NCBI GenBank assembly: GCA_949295325.1
Contig: CASFKG010000002.1
Coordinates: 140,047-204,046, forward strand
DNA length: 64,000 nucleotides
Direction: 5' to 3'
From: an uncultured bacterium
Lineage (GTDB): Bacteria; Bacillota_I; Bacilli_A; RFN20; CAG-826
The notes under the pieces were generated by a model, which was not told where the DNA came from, did no database searches, and saw nothing but the letters and a program-made list of their open reading frames with translations. Both the position numbers and the translations under genes were made by a program. Within the stretch, counting starts at the first letter, position 1. Every line of letters starts with the position of its first letter. This document shows positions 49,775 to 59,504 of the stretch, one piece after another.

Positions 49775-51781
49775 ATGGCCTTCGGCATACTCTACGATTT
49801 TCTGATGGGTCAGACCATCGAGGCCTACAAGTACTTCGGCGCGCATTTCGGCTACCGCGAGGTAAAGCAGGGCAAAAAGACAATCAAGGAACCGGGTGTT
49901 TATTTCCGGCTCTACGCCCCGATGGCGGAAGACGTTTCCGTGATAGGGGAATGGAACGGCTGGGACGTCAGGCGCGACAAGATGGAGCGCATCGACGAGT
50001 GCGGCGCCTATGAATGCTTCGTCCCGGGCTTAAGCAACTACCAGAGCTACAAGTTCCACTTCAGGAACGCGCGGGGGGAATACGTCGACAAGGCCGACCC
50101 CTTCGCCTTCTATAGCGAGTACCGCCCGCAGACCTGCTCGCGCCTCTTCGACATCGAAAACTTCATCTGGCATGACGGCGAATGGCTGAAGTCCCGCGAC
50201 CGGAACTTCGATAGGCCGATGTCGATCTACGAGGTCCATCTCGGTTCTTGGAAGGGCAAGGTGGACGGAAGGTACCTGAGCTACGAGGAAATCGCCGACT
50301 ACCTGATACCCTACCTCCGGGAAACCGGCTACACCCACGTCGAGATAATGCCCATAACGCAGTATCCCTTCGACGGGAGCTGGGGCTACCAGGCCACCGG
50401 CTTCTACAGCGTCGACAGCCGTTACGGGAACCCGATGCAGCTGATGTCCTTCGTCGACCGCATGCACCAGGCCGGGTTCGGGGTCATACTGGACTTCGCC
50501 CCGGTCCACTTCGCGACCGACTACTTCGCTTTGCGCGAGTTCGACGGGACCTGCCTATACGAGTACAGCGACCCCCGGCACACCATCTCGCCCTGGGGCA
50601 GCGCCCAGTTCGATTTGGGCAAGGACCCGGTCCGGAGCTTCCTCATGTCGGCGATGGGCTACTTCCTCGACTACTTCCATTTCGACGGGCTCAGGATCGA
50701 CGCGGTCAGCAACATCGTCTACTGGGACGGGAACAAGGCCAACGGGGAAAACACCGGGGCCACGGAGTTCATCAAGAGGCTCAACGGCAAGATCCACTAC
50801 AAGCACCCCGACGTCATGATGATCGCCGAGGACTCCACCGACTTCACGGGGGTCACCAAGCCCCTCGAGTACGGCGGTCTCGGCTTCGACTACAAATGGG
50901 ACCTCGGGTGGATGAACGATACCCTCAAGTACTATTCCAAGGACCCGGTCTACAAGAAGTGGGAGCACAACAAACTCACCTTCTCGATGGCCTATTTCTA
51001 TAGCGAGAACTTCCTATTGCCCCTTAGCCACGACGAGGTCGTCCACGGAAAGGGCACCATAATAAACAAGATGTGGGGGGACTACGACACCAAGTTCGCC
51101 CTGGTCAGAAACCTCTATACCTACCAGTTCGGCCATCCCGGCAAGAAGCTGACCTTCATGGGCAACGAACTCGCGAGCTTCGACGAGTGGAACGAGCAGA
51201 GGAGCCTGCCATGGAACCTGCTTAGCTACCCCAAGCACGACTCGGTCAAGAGGCTCTGCCGCGACCTGAACCTCATCTACCGTAGCGAGCCGGCCATGTA
51301 CTTCGAGGAATACAATCCCGCCCACTTCGGCTGGACGCTGGTCGACAATGCCGACCAGTCGGTATTCGCCTTCCAGCGGACCGTCGGCGACAGCGATTTG
51401 GTCTTCGTCTTCAACATGACGGGCAACTGGTACGAGTATTACGACGTACCGGTCCTCCACGGCGGAATCTACGACGAGCTCTTCAATAGCGACAAGGACG
51501 TCTACGGCGGCTGGAACCAGTACAACGGCCTTCCGATGCAGGCCTATCCCGGCGGCCCCGAGAACCGTCCCTACCACGTGACCATCAAGCTCGGCGGATT
51601 CGCCGCCTTAATCCTCAAGCGAAGGATCGAGAAGAAGGAAGAGCCAAGGCCCGAAGAGACGAAGGCTCCCGCCAAGAAAACGGCCAGGAAGGCGGCTAGC
51701 AAACCGGCGGCGAGGAAAGCGCCCGCCAAAAAGGCGGTAGCGAAGAAGGCTCCCGCCAAGAAAACCGCCAAAGCCAAGTAA
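49775..51781 (+). CDS. glgB: 1,4-alpha-glucan branching enzyme with histone-H1-like tail
   Basis: A 668-residue GH13 enzyme that adds alpha-1,6 branches to glycogen. A CBM48-like N-terminal domain (VYFRLYAPMAEDVSVIGEWNGW, residues ~45-66) precedes the barrel: FDGLRIDAVSN (nucleophile Asp), MIAEDST (acid Glu) and LSHDEVVHGKG. After the normal end (ALILKRR, ~618) comes a ~48-residue Lys/Ala/Pro-rich tail with repeated APAKK units, like histone H1 or bacterial Hc1. That tail is unusual for GlgB. AAAGGAG precedes the ATG. First gene of glgB-glgP-dUTPase-membrane protein. Confidence 0.95.
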   Translation: MAFGILYDFLMGQTIEAYKYFGAHFGYREVKQGKKTIKEPGVYFRLYAPMAEDVSVIGEWNGWDVRRDKMERIDECGAYECFVPGLSNYQSYKFHFRNARGEYVDKADPFAFYSEYRPQTCSRLFDIENFIWHDGEWLKSRDRNFDRPMSIYEVHLGSWKGKVDGRYLSYEEIADYLIPYLRETGYTHVEIMPITQYPFDGSWGYQATGFYSVDSRYGNPMQLMSFVDRMHQAGFGVILDFAPVHFATDYFALREFDGTCLYEYSDPRHTISPWGSAQFDLGKDPVRSFLMSAMGYFLDYFHFDGLRIDAVSNIVYWDGNKANGENTGATEFIKRLNGKIHYKHPDVMMIAEDSTDFTGVTKPLEYGGLGFDYKWDLGWMNDTLKYYSKDPVYKKWEHNKLTFSMAYFYSENFLLPLSHDEVVHGKGTIINKMWGDYDTKFALVRNLYTYQFGHPGKKLTFMGNELASFDEWNEQRSLPWNLLSYPKHDSVKRLCRDLNLIYRSEPAMYFEEYNPAHFGWTLVDNADQSVFAFQRTVGDSDLVFVFNMTGNWYEYYDVPVLHGGIYDELFNSDKDVYGGWNQYNGLPMQAYPGGPENRPYHVTIKLGGFAALILKRRIEKKEEPRPEETKAPAKKTARKAASKPAARKAPAKKAVAKKAPAKKTAKAK

Positions 51782-51794
51782 ACCAGGAGAATAT

Positions 51795-54206
51795 ATGTTC
51801 AACAACAAACTAGACTTCAAGCAGGAATTCGAGAGAAGGCTCAGCGAAAAGTACGGCCGCAGCGTTCCCGATAGCCACATTACCGAGCAGTACGACGTCT
51901 TGGGGGAGATGGTCAGGGACTACGCCGGCTACTATTGGCGCAACTGCCGCAGCGATTTAATCGGAAGCCAGAAGAAGCAGGTCATCTACTTCTCGATGGA
52001 ATTCCTCATCGGCCGGCTGCTCGTCAACAACATGATGAATCTCGGCATCTACAAGGTCGCCAAGGACGGTCTTGCCGACCTGGGCATCGACATCCACTCC
52101 CTGGAGGAGATGGAAAGCGACGCGGGACTAGGTAACGGGGGTCTTGGCCGTCTAGCGGCCTGCTTCCTCGATTCCGCCGCCTCGCTCGGCTATCCGGTCC
52201 ACGGCAACACCATCCGCTACGAGTACGGCTTCTTCCGCCAGAAACTCGTCAACGGGGAACAGGTGGAACTGCCCGACCAATGGCTATCTAACGGCTTCGT
52301 CTTCGAGGTGAGGAAGCCCAAGCACGCGGTCGAGGTCCAGTTCGGCGGCAATGCCGAAACCTACCTCAAGCCCAACGGGGACTATGCCTTGAGGACCGTG
52401 AACGCGACCTATGTCCGCGCCGTGCCCTACGACGTCTCGGTCCCGGGCTACCGCAACGGGGTGGCCAATACCCTCCGCCTCTGGTCGGCCGAACCAAGCG
52501 AGAACAATCTGCCCAGCAACATGAGCTTCGAGGACTACCTCAGGACCCTCAAGGAACTATGCTTCGGCCTATATCCCGACGATTCGACCGAACACGGACG
52601 GATGCTCCGCCTCCGCCAGCAGTACTTCCTCGTCTCCGCCGGGCTGCAGTCCGCCATGAGGGGGCACATGAGGCGCTACAAGACGCTCAAGGGCTTCAGC
52701 AAGTCCTATGCCTTCCAACTAAACGACACCCATCCGATCCTGGCCATCCCGGAAATGATGCGGCTACTAATGGACGAATACGGCTTCGGCTGGGACGATG
52801 CCTGGGAGGAAGTGGCCCATTCCATCGCCTATACCAACCATACCGTCATGCCGGAAGCCCTCGAGAGGTGGCCGGTCAACTACGTGCAGTCGCTTTTGCC
52901 GCGCGTCTACATGATCATCGAGGAGATAAACAGGCGCTTCAACGCCTACATGGCCGAACACAACGTGCCGGGCGAGGACCGCTACCAGATGATGATCATC
53001 AAGGACGGGCAGATTCACATGACCAACATGGCCATCTACGCCGGCTTCTCCGTCAACGGCGTCGCCAAGATCCATACCGACATACTGGAGAAATACACCT
53101 TCCGGGCCTTCTATTCCCTCTTCCCCGAGAAGTTCAACAACAAGACCAACGGGGTTACCCACCGCAGGTGGCTGCTTAACTGCAACCCGCGGCTTTCCAA
53201 CCTCATCACCTCGAAGATCGGGGAAGGCTGGATCAAGGATTTCTCGGAGATAAAGAAGCTATTGCCGTACGCGGACGACAAGACGACCCAGGATACCTTC
53301 CTGAAGCTGCATTACGAGAACAAGAAGGACTTCGCCGCCTTCGCGAAGGACTATAGCGGCCTGACCATCAGCCCCGATTCCATCTTCGATACCCAGATAA
53401 AGAGGCTGCATGCCTACAAACGCCAACTGATGAACGTTTTCCGCATCATGCACCTCTATCTCAAGTACAAGGAGAACCCGGAAGCCTTCGACATGCCCGC
53501 CCACACCTACATATTCGGTGCGAAGGCCGCCCCGAGCTACGTCCTTGCCAAGCGGATAATCGAACTCATCCTCTCGGTCGCCGGCGTGGTCAATAACGAC
53601 CCGGGCTTCAGCAAGTTCGTGAAGGTCCTCTTCGTGGAAAACTACGGCGTCTCCTTGGCCGAGAAGATCATCCCGGCCACCGACGTAAGCGAGCAGATCT
53701 CGACCGCCGGGAAAGAGGCCAGCGGCACCAGCAACATGAAGTTCATGATGAACGGGGCCGTGACCCTGGGGACCCTCGACGGGGCCAACATCGAAATCGC
53801 CAACTTCGCCGGGAAGGAAAACGAAGTCATATTCGGCCTTACCGCGGACGAAGTGCAGGCCCATTACGACAAAGGCGACTACAACCCCTGGGACGTCTAT
53901 AACCGCGATCCCCGCATCAAGGCCGTCCTCGACAGTTTGACCTCCGGCCCCTGGGCCAAGGGCGACCGCTACCGGCTCATCTTCGACGAGGTCATGCACG
54001 GCGACCAGTACTTCATCTTGGAGGACTTCGCGAGTTACCTCGAAGCCTCGAAGAAGGCCGACGTCCTTTATGGCAACCGCAACGCGTGGGCGCGCATGTG
54101 TCTGGTCAACATCGCCTCGAGTGGCTACTTCACGAGCGACCGCACGATCGAGGAATACAACCGCGACATCTGGCGCCTGACCCGCTACAAGGCCGACCTC
54201 GACTGA
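51795..54206 (+). CDS. glgP: glycogen/maltodextrin phosphorylase
   Basis: An 803-residue PLP enzyme releasing glucose-1-phosphate from alpha-1,4-glucan ends. Seen are KQVIYFSMEFLIGRLL, GLGNGGLGRLAACFLDS, FQLNDTHP, HTVMPEALE, and the cofactor site EASGTSNMKFMMNGAVTLGTLDGAN (PLP Lys). Length is typical. AGGAG precedes the ATG, 13 bp after glgB. Together with GlgB this covers glycogen branching and mobilisation; glycogen synthase is not in the window. Confidence 0.97.
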   Translation: MFNNKLDFKQEFERRLSEKYGRSVPDSHITEQYDVLGEMVRDYAGYYWRNCRSDLIGSQKKQVIYFSMEFLIGRLLVNNMMNLGIYKVAKDGLADLGIDIHSLEEMESDAGLGNGGLGRLAACFLDSAASLGYPVHGNTIRYEYGFFRQKLVNGEQVELPDQWLSNGFVFEVRKPKHAVEVQFGGNAETYLKPNGDYALRTVNATYVRAVPYDVSVPGYRNGVANTLRLWSAEPSENNLPSNMSFEDYLRTLKELCFGLYPDDSTEHGRMLRLRQQYFLVSAGLQSAMRGHMRRYKTLKGFSKSYAFQLNDTHPILAIPEMMRLLMDEYGFGWDDAWEEVAHSIAYTNHTVMPEALERWPVNYVQSLLPRVYMIIEEINRRFNAYMAEHNVPGEDRYQMMIIKDGQIHMTNMAIYAGFSVNGVAKIHTDILEKYTFRAFYSLFPEKFNNKTNGVTHRRWLLNCNPRLSNLITSKIGEGWIKDFSEIKKLLPYADDKTTQDTFLKLHYENKKDFAAFAKDYSGLTISPDSIFDTQIKRLHAYKRQLMNVFRIMHLYLKYKENPEAFDMPAHTYIFGAKAAPSYVLAKRIIELILSVAGVVNNDPGFSKFVKVLFVENYGVSLAEKIIPATDVSEQISTAGKEASGTSNMKFMMNGAVTLGTLDGANIEIANFAGKENEVIFGLTADEVQAHYDKGDYNPWDVYNRDPRIKAVLDSLTSGPWAKGDRYRLIFDEVMHGDQYFILEDFASYLEASKKADVLYGNRNAWARMCLVNIASSGYFTSDRTIEEYNRDIWRLTRYKADLD

Positions 54207-54703
54207 TGGACATCGATTTCACCCCCTTGCTCAGGCTCCAGAAGGCCCTCGACGAAGACATCGCCAACCGTCATGGCGTCAACTACCAGAAGACGTTCGA
54301 CCGGCGCGTCCTCGCGCTTTTCGTGGAACTCGGGGAACTGGCCAACGCCACCCGCTGCTTCAAGTACTGGAGCAACAAGCCCCCGGAAAACCGTGCGGTG
54401 GTCTTGGACGAATACGCCGACGGGCTGCACTTTTTGCTTTCCCTGGCGGTGATGCTGGGGATAAACGAGTGCTCCTACAAGGGCCCTTCCTTTGCCCCCT
54501 ACGGCGACCAAAGCAAGGGCTTCCTCGACGTCTATTCCCGCTACCTCGACCTCTATAGGTCCTTCGACAAGGAACACTGGAAGAAGGCGATGGAGGGGTA
54601 TATCTCCCTTCTATTCTCCTTCGGCTTCACGATAGAGGAGGCTGTGGAGGCCTACAAAGGCAAGATGGAAGTGAACCTCGATAGGCAAAGGGAGGGGTAT
54701 TGA
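54206..54703 (+). CDS. Dimeric dUTPase (MazG-related, dUTPase_2)
   Basis: A 165-residue all-alpha nucleotide hydrolase. The metal-binding motifs ALFVELGELANATRCFKYWSNK (ExxE, residues ~36-57) and VVLDEYADGLHFLLSL (ExxD, ~67-82) match dimeric dUTP/dCTP pyrophosphatases of low-GC Gram-positives and their phages. It would convert dUTP to dUMP, keeping uracil out of DNA. The ATG overlaps the glgP stop by one base (TGATG); metabolically unrelated to its operon partners. Confidence 0.88.
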   Translation: MDIDFTPLLRLQKALDEDIANRHGVNYQKTFDRRVLALFVELGELANATRCFKYWSNKPPENRAVVLDEYADGLHFLLSLAVMLGINECSYKGPSFAPYGDQSKGFLDVYSRYLDLYRSFDKEHWKKAMEGYISLLFSFGFTIEEAVEAYKGKMEVNLDRQREGY

Positions 54704-55191
54704 TGCCGCGCGTAGACGATCCCAACAAGGCCATCGAAGAGGAAAAGAAGGCGCTTAACGCCGCTTACGGCGGCATGGACGACGACCGGAGGTTCCTTTA
54801 CAAGAAGATCTACCAGGGTCTCGTGGCGGCCTTTTACCTCCTAGTCGCCCTGGCATTGCTTTTGGCCCCGGTCCACGTCCTGGAAACGGGTTACGGAAGC
54901 GTGGTGGCCAATATACCCTTGCTTACCTGGTACGCGGTGGTCCTGGCCTTCCTCGGGGCCGCCGTCTATCTCGCCGCGGCCGCTTGGTTTGCAAGACTCC
55001 CGTTTCTCGATTTCGACAAGGCCGAAAAATCCGGCTTCTTCGGGTTCGTCTTCGCCGCGGCCGCCTCGCTCCTGCTGACCCTGGTCTACGGGATGCTTAA
55101 TTCCGTGCCGGCGATGCTGCTTTGCATCGCCACCGGCGGACTCTCCCTCCTTCTCATGTACCTGGATTTCCGCCTCTTCAAGGACCTTTGA
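54703..55191 (+). CDS. Four-helix membrane protein, unknown function
   Basis: A 162-residue protein with a charged N-terminus (DDPNKAIEEEKKAL) and four hydrophobic segments (approx. 40-62, 76-98, 110-130, 133-150). No family motif was recognised. GGAGGGG lies 5 nt before the ATG, which overlaps the dUTPase stop by one base. Last gene of the glg operon. Confidence 0.75.
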   Translation: MPRVDDPNKAIEEEKKALNAAYGGMDDDRRFLYKKIYQGLVAAFYLLVALALLLAPVHVLETGYGSVVANIPLLTWYAVVLAFLGAAVYLAAAAWFARLPFLDFDKAEKSGFFGFVFAAAASLLLTLVYGMLNSVPAMLLCIATGGLSLLLMYLDFRLFKDL

Positions 55192-55243
55192 CCTATCGCC
55201 CTTCGTTCGCGGGGCCTAGAAGCGGACCGCCCTAGGCTACTAG

Positions 55244-55266
55244 CCGCCTCCTTTGAGGCGGTTTTT
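55244..55266 (+). terminator. Rho-independent terminator of the glg operon
   Basis: CCGCCTC / GAGGCGG, CTTT loop, TTTTT. Confidence 0.93.
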
Positions 55267-55329
55267 GCTAGCGCTTTAGAGGCCGACGCCTAGGGAGGGG
55301 ACTATGATCTCGTCCCTAACGTCATCTAA

Positions 55330-55620
55330 CTGCTTATCGGGGAAGTGACCGGCTTTTCGAAAGATCCCTTTTCCTACGACGATATAAGCCTTTCTTCCCT
55401 AGAAAGCCTGACATCCCCGCGGAGGATCCCCTAAGTGCCGCCTTGGCGAACAAGGATTTCGAGAGGATATTGCCTCGCCCTTTTCGAAGGCCTGAGTTCG
55501 CCGCAGTACGGGGAGACGAAACCTTCTATACTCCATGGCGAAGTATATATCCGGAAGGCAACTGGCATATGGAAAACGGCTCGCCCGTCATAGACGGGGA
55601 ACCCGTTGCTTGGGAATAGC
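55330..55620 (+). pseudogene. Frameshifted remnant of an unknown protein
   Basis: No intact frame exists here, but protein-like stretches follow each other in shifting plus-strand frames: GEVTGFSKDPFSYDDISLSS near 55340-55400, AEDPLSAALANKDFERILP near 55420-55475, and ETFYTPWRSIYPEGNWHMEN ending NGSPVIDGEPVAWE before a TAG at 55618. This is the pattern of a decayed coding gene. I do not recognise the family. It abuts the ABC exporter gene end. Confidence 0.5.
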
Positions 55621-55621
55621 C

Positions 55622-57526
55622 TTACCCGTTTTCCGAAAGCTCCAGCTGGCTCGATATATCGAGGTTCTTGAACTGGTTGGTATATAGCTCGTAGTAGCGG
55701 CCCTTCCTTTCCATGAGCGACTTGTGATTGCCGTCCTCGACGATATAGCCGTGGTCCATGACCAAAATGCGATCGCAATGGACGATGGTGGATAACCTAT
55801 GGGCTATCACGATGGAGGTACGGCCCTTCAGCAGTTCCGCGGTGGCCTTTTGGACGAGGGCCTCGGTTTCGGTATCGATGGAACTCGTGGCCTCGTCCAA
55901 TATGAGTATCTCGGGATTGCGTATCAAAGCCCTCGCGAAGCTTATTAATTGCTTCTGCCCCTGCGAAAGGGTGCCGCCCCCGTCTTCGAGATAGGTACCG
56001 TAGCCGTCCTTCTGCTTCATGACGAAGTCGTCGATGCCGACGATCTTGGCCGCGTGCCTTACCTCTTCCAAGGTCGCGGTCAACTTGCCGTAGGCGATAT
56101 TGCGGAAAAAGGTATCGCTGAAGACGAAGGGGCTTTGCTGGACGTAGCCGATGTGGTTCCTCAGCCACCCGAGGCTCTTTTCGCGGTAATCCTCGCCCCC
56201 GATCAGTATTTTCCCTTCCTTGGGCTCGTAGAAGCGGCACAGGAGATTGACAAGCGTCGTCTTGCCGGAGCCCGTCTCGCCCACGATGGCCAGGGAAGTG
56301 CCTTCTTTGATGGTAAGGCAAAGGGGGTGGATGACCTCCGGGCCGTCCCCGTAGGCGAAGCTCACGTTTCTATATTCGATGTCGCCTTTAAGCGGTTCGT
56401 CCCTAGCAATGTCCTTTTCCTCGAACAACGTGCCGTACTTTTCGATTACTTCCCTTTTGTCGGTTATGTCGACCTTTGCATCCAAAATCTGCATGATCTT
56501 CTCCGCGCCGGCCTGGGTGGAAAGAAATTCCCCGAATATCTCGCTTAGGGACTGCAAAGGGGAGAAGATGTTCGAAGAAAAGGAAATGAATAGTATCAGG
56601 GTGGAGATGACCGTCGCGGTGTCGCGCCTATCGTAGAAGAGCCCGTAGAACATCAGGGCCGCGGTCACCGCGGAACCCAAAAAGGAAACGAAGGGCTGGA
56701 AGAAGGCGTCCATCCGCATGGCCTTGAAGCGTTTCCTCCTTATGTCCTCGGTGACATCCAGGGCTTCCTTCCCGGCTTCCTCTTCGATGCCGAGCGTCTT
56801 GATGGTCTTTGCCCCTTCGATCGATTCGGCCAGCCACCCGACATAGTGGCTGTAGGCATTCCTTGCCGTCCGGTGGCGCTTCAGCTGTATCTTCTGGAAG
56901 AAGGGGAGGATAAGCACCATCAAAGGGACGGAGGCAAAGACTATAAGCGCGTAGATATAGTTCACCGAGAACATGGTCGCGACCGTAAAGCCGAGGTTGC
57001 CTAGGGCCCAGACGATCTGGATGACGCCCCAGCTTAGGACGTCGCCCAGACTCGAGGTATCGTTGTTCATGCGGGCGACCAGCCACCCGGAAGTGACCTT
57101 ATCGAAGTAGGAGAAGGAGAGTTCCTGTATCTTCTTGAAACAGTCGCGGCGGAGGGCCACCATGACCTTCATCCCGATGTAGTTGGTCAAAAAGAAGGTG
57201 AAGAAGATCATGACCGCGCGGATTAATAGCATCGCCACCAGGGTTATCGAATAGCCAAGGAAGTCGAAGGTCACGTTTATGCCGAAAAGGAACTCCACCG
57301 GGATCTCGACCGAGAAGACGCCCCCGGCCAAAGAGGATTTTTCCGCGCTCGCGATGGCCCCCGCGTTCATGACCGGGACGAAACTCGAGTCGTAGAAGGT
57401 GGTGAATAGAAGCGTGCCCGCGAGGGCCAGCATCAGGGGCCAAGAGGAGAGCGCGTACCTGAGCACCCTTCCCCAGACCGAAAGGTTGAACTTCTCCGGC
57501 AGCGCTTCTTCTTCGTAGGCTTTCAT
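55622..57526 (-). CDS. ABC half-exporter, catalytic partner (second system)
   Basis: A 634-residue half-transporter with six membrane helices (~residues 20-330). An extracellular insert follows helix 1. ATPase motifs: GETGSGKTTLVNLL, signature GTLSQGQKQLISFARAL, Walker B LILDEATSSID and IAHRLST. The signature carries SQGQ rather than SGGQ, a common variant. It overlaps the preceding exporter gene by 4 bp (ATGA). Substrate unknown. Confidence 0.92.
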   Translation of the reverse strand: MKAYEEEALPEKFNLSVWGRVLRYALSSWPLMLALAGTLLFTTFYDSSFVPVMNAGAIASAEKSSLAGGVFSVEIPVEFLFGINVTFDFLGYSITLVAMLLIRAVMIFFTFFLTNYIGMKVMVALRRDCFKKIQELSFSYFDKVTSGWLVARMNNDTSSLGDVLSWGVIQIVWALGNLGFTVATMFSVNYIYALIVFASVPLMVLILPFFQKIQLKRHRTARNAYSHYVGWLAESIEGAKTIKTLGIEEEAGKEALDVTEDIRRKRFKAMRMDAFFQPFVSFLGSAVTAALMFYGLFYDRRDTATVISTLILFISFSSNIFSPLQSLSEIFGEFLSTQAGAEKIMQILDAKVDITDKREVIEKYGTLFEEKDIARDEPLKGDIEYRNVSFAYGDGPEVIHPLCLTIKEGTSLAIVGETGSGKTTLVNLLCRFYEPKEGKILIGGEDYREKSLGWLRNHIGYVQQSPFVFSDTFFRNIAYGKLTATLEEVRHAAKIVGIDDFVMKQKDGYGTYLEDGGGTLSQGQKQLISFARALIRNPEILILDEATSSIDTETEALVQKATAELLKGRTSIVIAHRLSTIVHCDRILVMDHGYIVEDGNHKSLMERKGRYYELYTNQFKNLDISSQLELSENG

Positions 57527-59319
57527 TCCATGCCCTCCTGTATGGCCGCGATGCGGGAATACAGTCCTTCCTTACGGCTTAACTCCTCATGGGTTCCCGC
57601 CTCGCTTACCCGTCCTTCCTCCAGGACGATTATGAGGTCGGCGTCCTTGGCCGTTGATACCCTATGGGTGACGATGAAGGAGGTCGACTTTTCCATCATC
57701 TTCTTCAGATTGCTCCTTATTTTGAGATCGGTTTCCGTGTCCACCGCGCTTAGGGAGTCGTCGAAAATAAGCACCGGGGCCTGCGACATGATGGTCCTTG
57801 CGATCGCCACCCTCTGCCGTTGCCCGCCCGAAAGGGTGGACCCCCTTTCGCCCACCGGGGTGTCGTAGCCCTTCTCGAAGCCCATGATCGTTTCGTCCAC
57901 CGAGGCCACCGCCGCCGCGGCTCGGACCTCGCCGAGGTCCTTTTCCGGATAGGCGATCCTGATGTTCTCGGCGACGGAGCGCGAGAAAAGGAAGGGATCC
58001 TGCAATACCGGTACCACCTTGGTACGGAGATAGTCCTTCCTTATGTCCTTAAGTTCCGTCCCGTCAAGGTAGATATGGCCCCCGGTATAGTCGTAGAGCC
58101 TATCAAGCAGGTTAATGAGGGTAGACTTCCCGCTTCCCGTCTTGCCCATGATGGCTACGGACATCCCGGGCTTTACTTCGAAACTGATGTCGTTGAGGAC
58201 GCCGGTCCCGCCGTCCCCGTAGTCGAATCTCACGTGGTCGAAGACGAAGCCCCCATGGATTTCCGGGGTAAGGCCGGATTCCCGGTCTTCGACCGGCTCA
58301 TCTATGATGAGCCTGACCCTATCGCCCGAGGCCATGTACTGTCCGAGATTGGACAAAACACTGGCGAGGTCGCGGAGGGGCCAGACCATCATCTCGATGA
58401 AGGTGAAGGTGATATAAAGGGTTCCCGCGGATATATTGCCCATCAGGGCCATGTAGAGGCTATAGATGAGGCTAACGGCCTTGCAGCCGAAAACGAGTAT
58501 GTCGGTGGAGGAGAAGAAGAAACTCGAAAGTATCCTCCACCTGATGAACTTATGACGGTAATTGCTTAATTTATCCTCGAATCCTTCTATCTCGAGGTTT
58601 TCGTTATGGAAGGCCTTGACGATGCGGACGGCCTGGAGGTTTTCGGCGATCTTGTCGGTCATGAGGGCCTCCGCGTCGTCGGTCTCCCTATAGCGTTTCC
58701 GGACCTTCTTTATGAGGAAGAAGGAATAGACGAACATGACCGGCAGGAAGCAAAGGGAGACGAGGGTCAACTCCCAATTGATGGAAAACAAAACCGCCGC
58801 GCAGAGAATAACGACGTCGAAGCAATAAAACAGCAGCGACACGTCACCTATTAGGAACTTCCTAAGGACGTCGAGGTCGCGGGTGCAGGTCTGTATGAGA
58901 TCCCCGGACTTATGCTTCTTGAAGTAGGGATAGGGAAGCCTTTCTAGATGGTGGAAAAGGCGATACTGCATGTCCTTGTTTATGGCGCTCGAGGTGTAGG
59001 AACGCAGCAGCATCCGCGAAGCGCTTAGGGCACCGGTAAGCAAAGCGAATACAAGTAGGGCCACCGGGAGGATATGCAGATTGTCCACCAGGTAATAAGG
59101 GCCTTTGCCGAGGCTTATGACATCGATGACGAACCGCTCGATGTAGAAATCCTCTCCAAGCAAGGTGTCGATGCCCCCGAGGGCATCCACCATGACCTTG
59201 CCTAGGAAGGAAGTGAAGACCGTAAGCAAAACGGTCAGAAACTGCAGCAGGAAATTGAGCCAGTAGAGGAAATGGTGGCCCTTGGTCAGTTTGGAAAGAA
59301 GACCCAATAATCGCCCCAT
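57523..59319 (-). CDS. ABC half-exporter with degenerate Walker B (second system)
   Basis: A 598-residue half-transporter. Membrane domain ~15-320; ATPase with GKTGSGKSTLINLL, signature [11 protein letters not shown], Walker B LIFDDSLSAVD (Asp for the catalytic Glu) and THRVST. This is the degenerate half of a heterodimer. The start has no SD. TTGCTT, a 17-bp spacer and TATCTT end 8 nt before the ATG, so the transcript is nearly leaderless. The start codon lies inside a GCCCC/GGGGC inverted repeat. Confidence 0.92.
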   Translation of the reverse strand: MGRLLGLLSKLTKGHHFLYWLNFLLQFLTVLLTVFTSFLGKVMVDALGGIDTLLGEDFYIERFVIDVISLGKGPYYLVDNLHILPVALLVFALLTGALSASRMLLRSYTSSAINKDMQYRLFHHLERLPYPYFKKHKSGDLIQTCTRDLDVLRKFLIGDVSLLFYCFDVVILCAAVLFSINWELTLVSLCFLPVMFVYSFFLIKKVRKRYRETDDAEALMTDKIAENLQAVRIVKAFHNENLEIEGFEDKLSNYRHKFIRWRILSSFFFSSTDILVFGCKAVSLIYSLYMALMGNISAGTLYITFTFIEMMVWPLRDLASVLSNLGQYMASGDRVRLIIDEPVEDRESGLTPEIHGGFVFDHVRFDYGDGGTGVLNDISFEVKPGMSVAIMGKTGSGKSTLINLLDRLYDYTGGHIYLDGTELKDIRKDYLRTKVVPVLQDPFLFSRSVAENIRIAYPEKDLGEVRAAAAVASVDETIMGFEKGYDTPVGERGSTLSGGQRQRVAIARTIMSQAPVLIFDDSLSAVDTETDLKIRSNLKKMMEKSTSFIVTHRVSTAKDADLIIVLEEGRVSEAGTHEELSRKEGLYSRIAAIQEGME

Positions 59320-59327
59320 TAAGGGGC

Positions 59328-59356
59328 AAGATAGAACATGCTTGGACCTAAAGCAA
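59328..59356 (-). promoter_or_regulatory. Promoter of the second ABC exporter operon
   Basis: On the minus strand TTGCTT (59351-59356), 17-bp spacer, TATCTT (59328-59333). Confidence 0.6.
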
Positions 59357-59504
59357 GTGGGGCAAGGCCGTTAACGCGATAGAAAACACGGGCGGCCTCC
59401 GAAGGAAAATTGCGTGGCAACGATTTAAAAAAGATGAAGCGGGACCGTAGGCGGACAGGCGCGGATTTAGGACACATCGCCGTCCATAGCCCGTTACGGC
59501 GTAT

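Noticed and set aside
54086-54205. Upstream extension of the dUTPase frame
   Set aside because: It overlaps the glgP 3' end for 120 bp; the ATG at 54206 gives the usual TGATG coupling and normal length.
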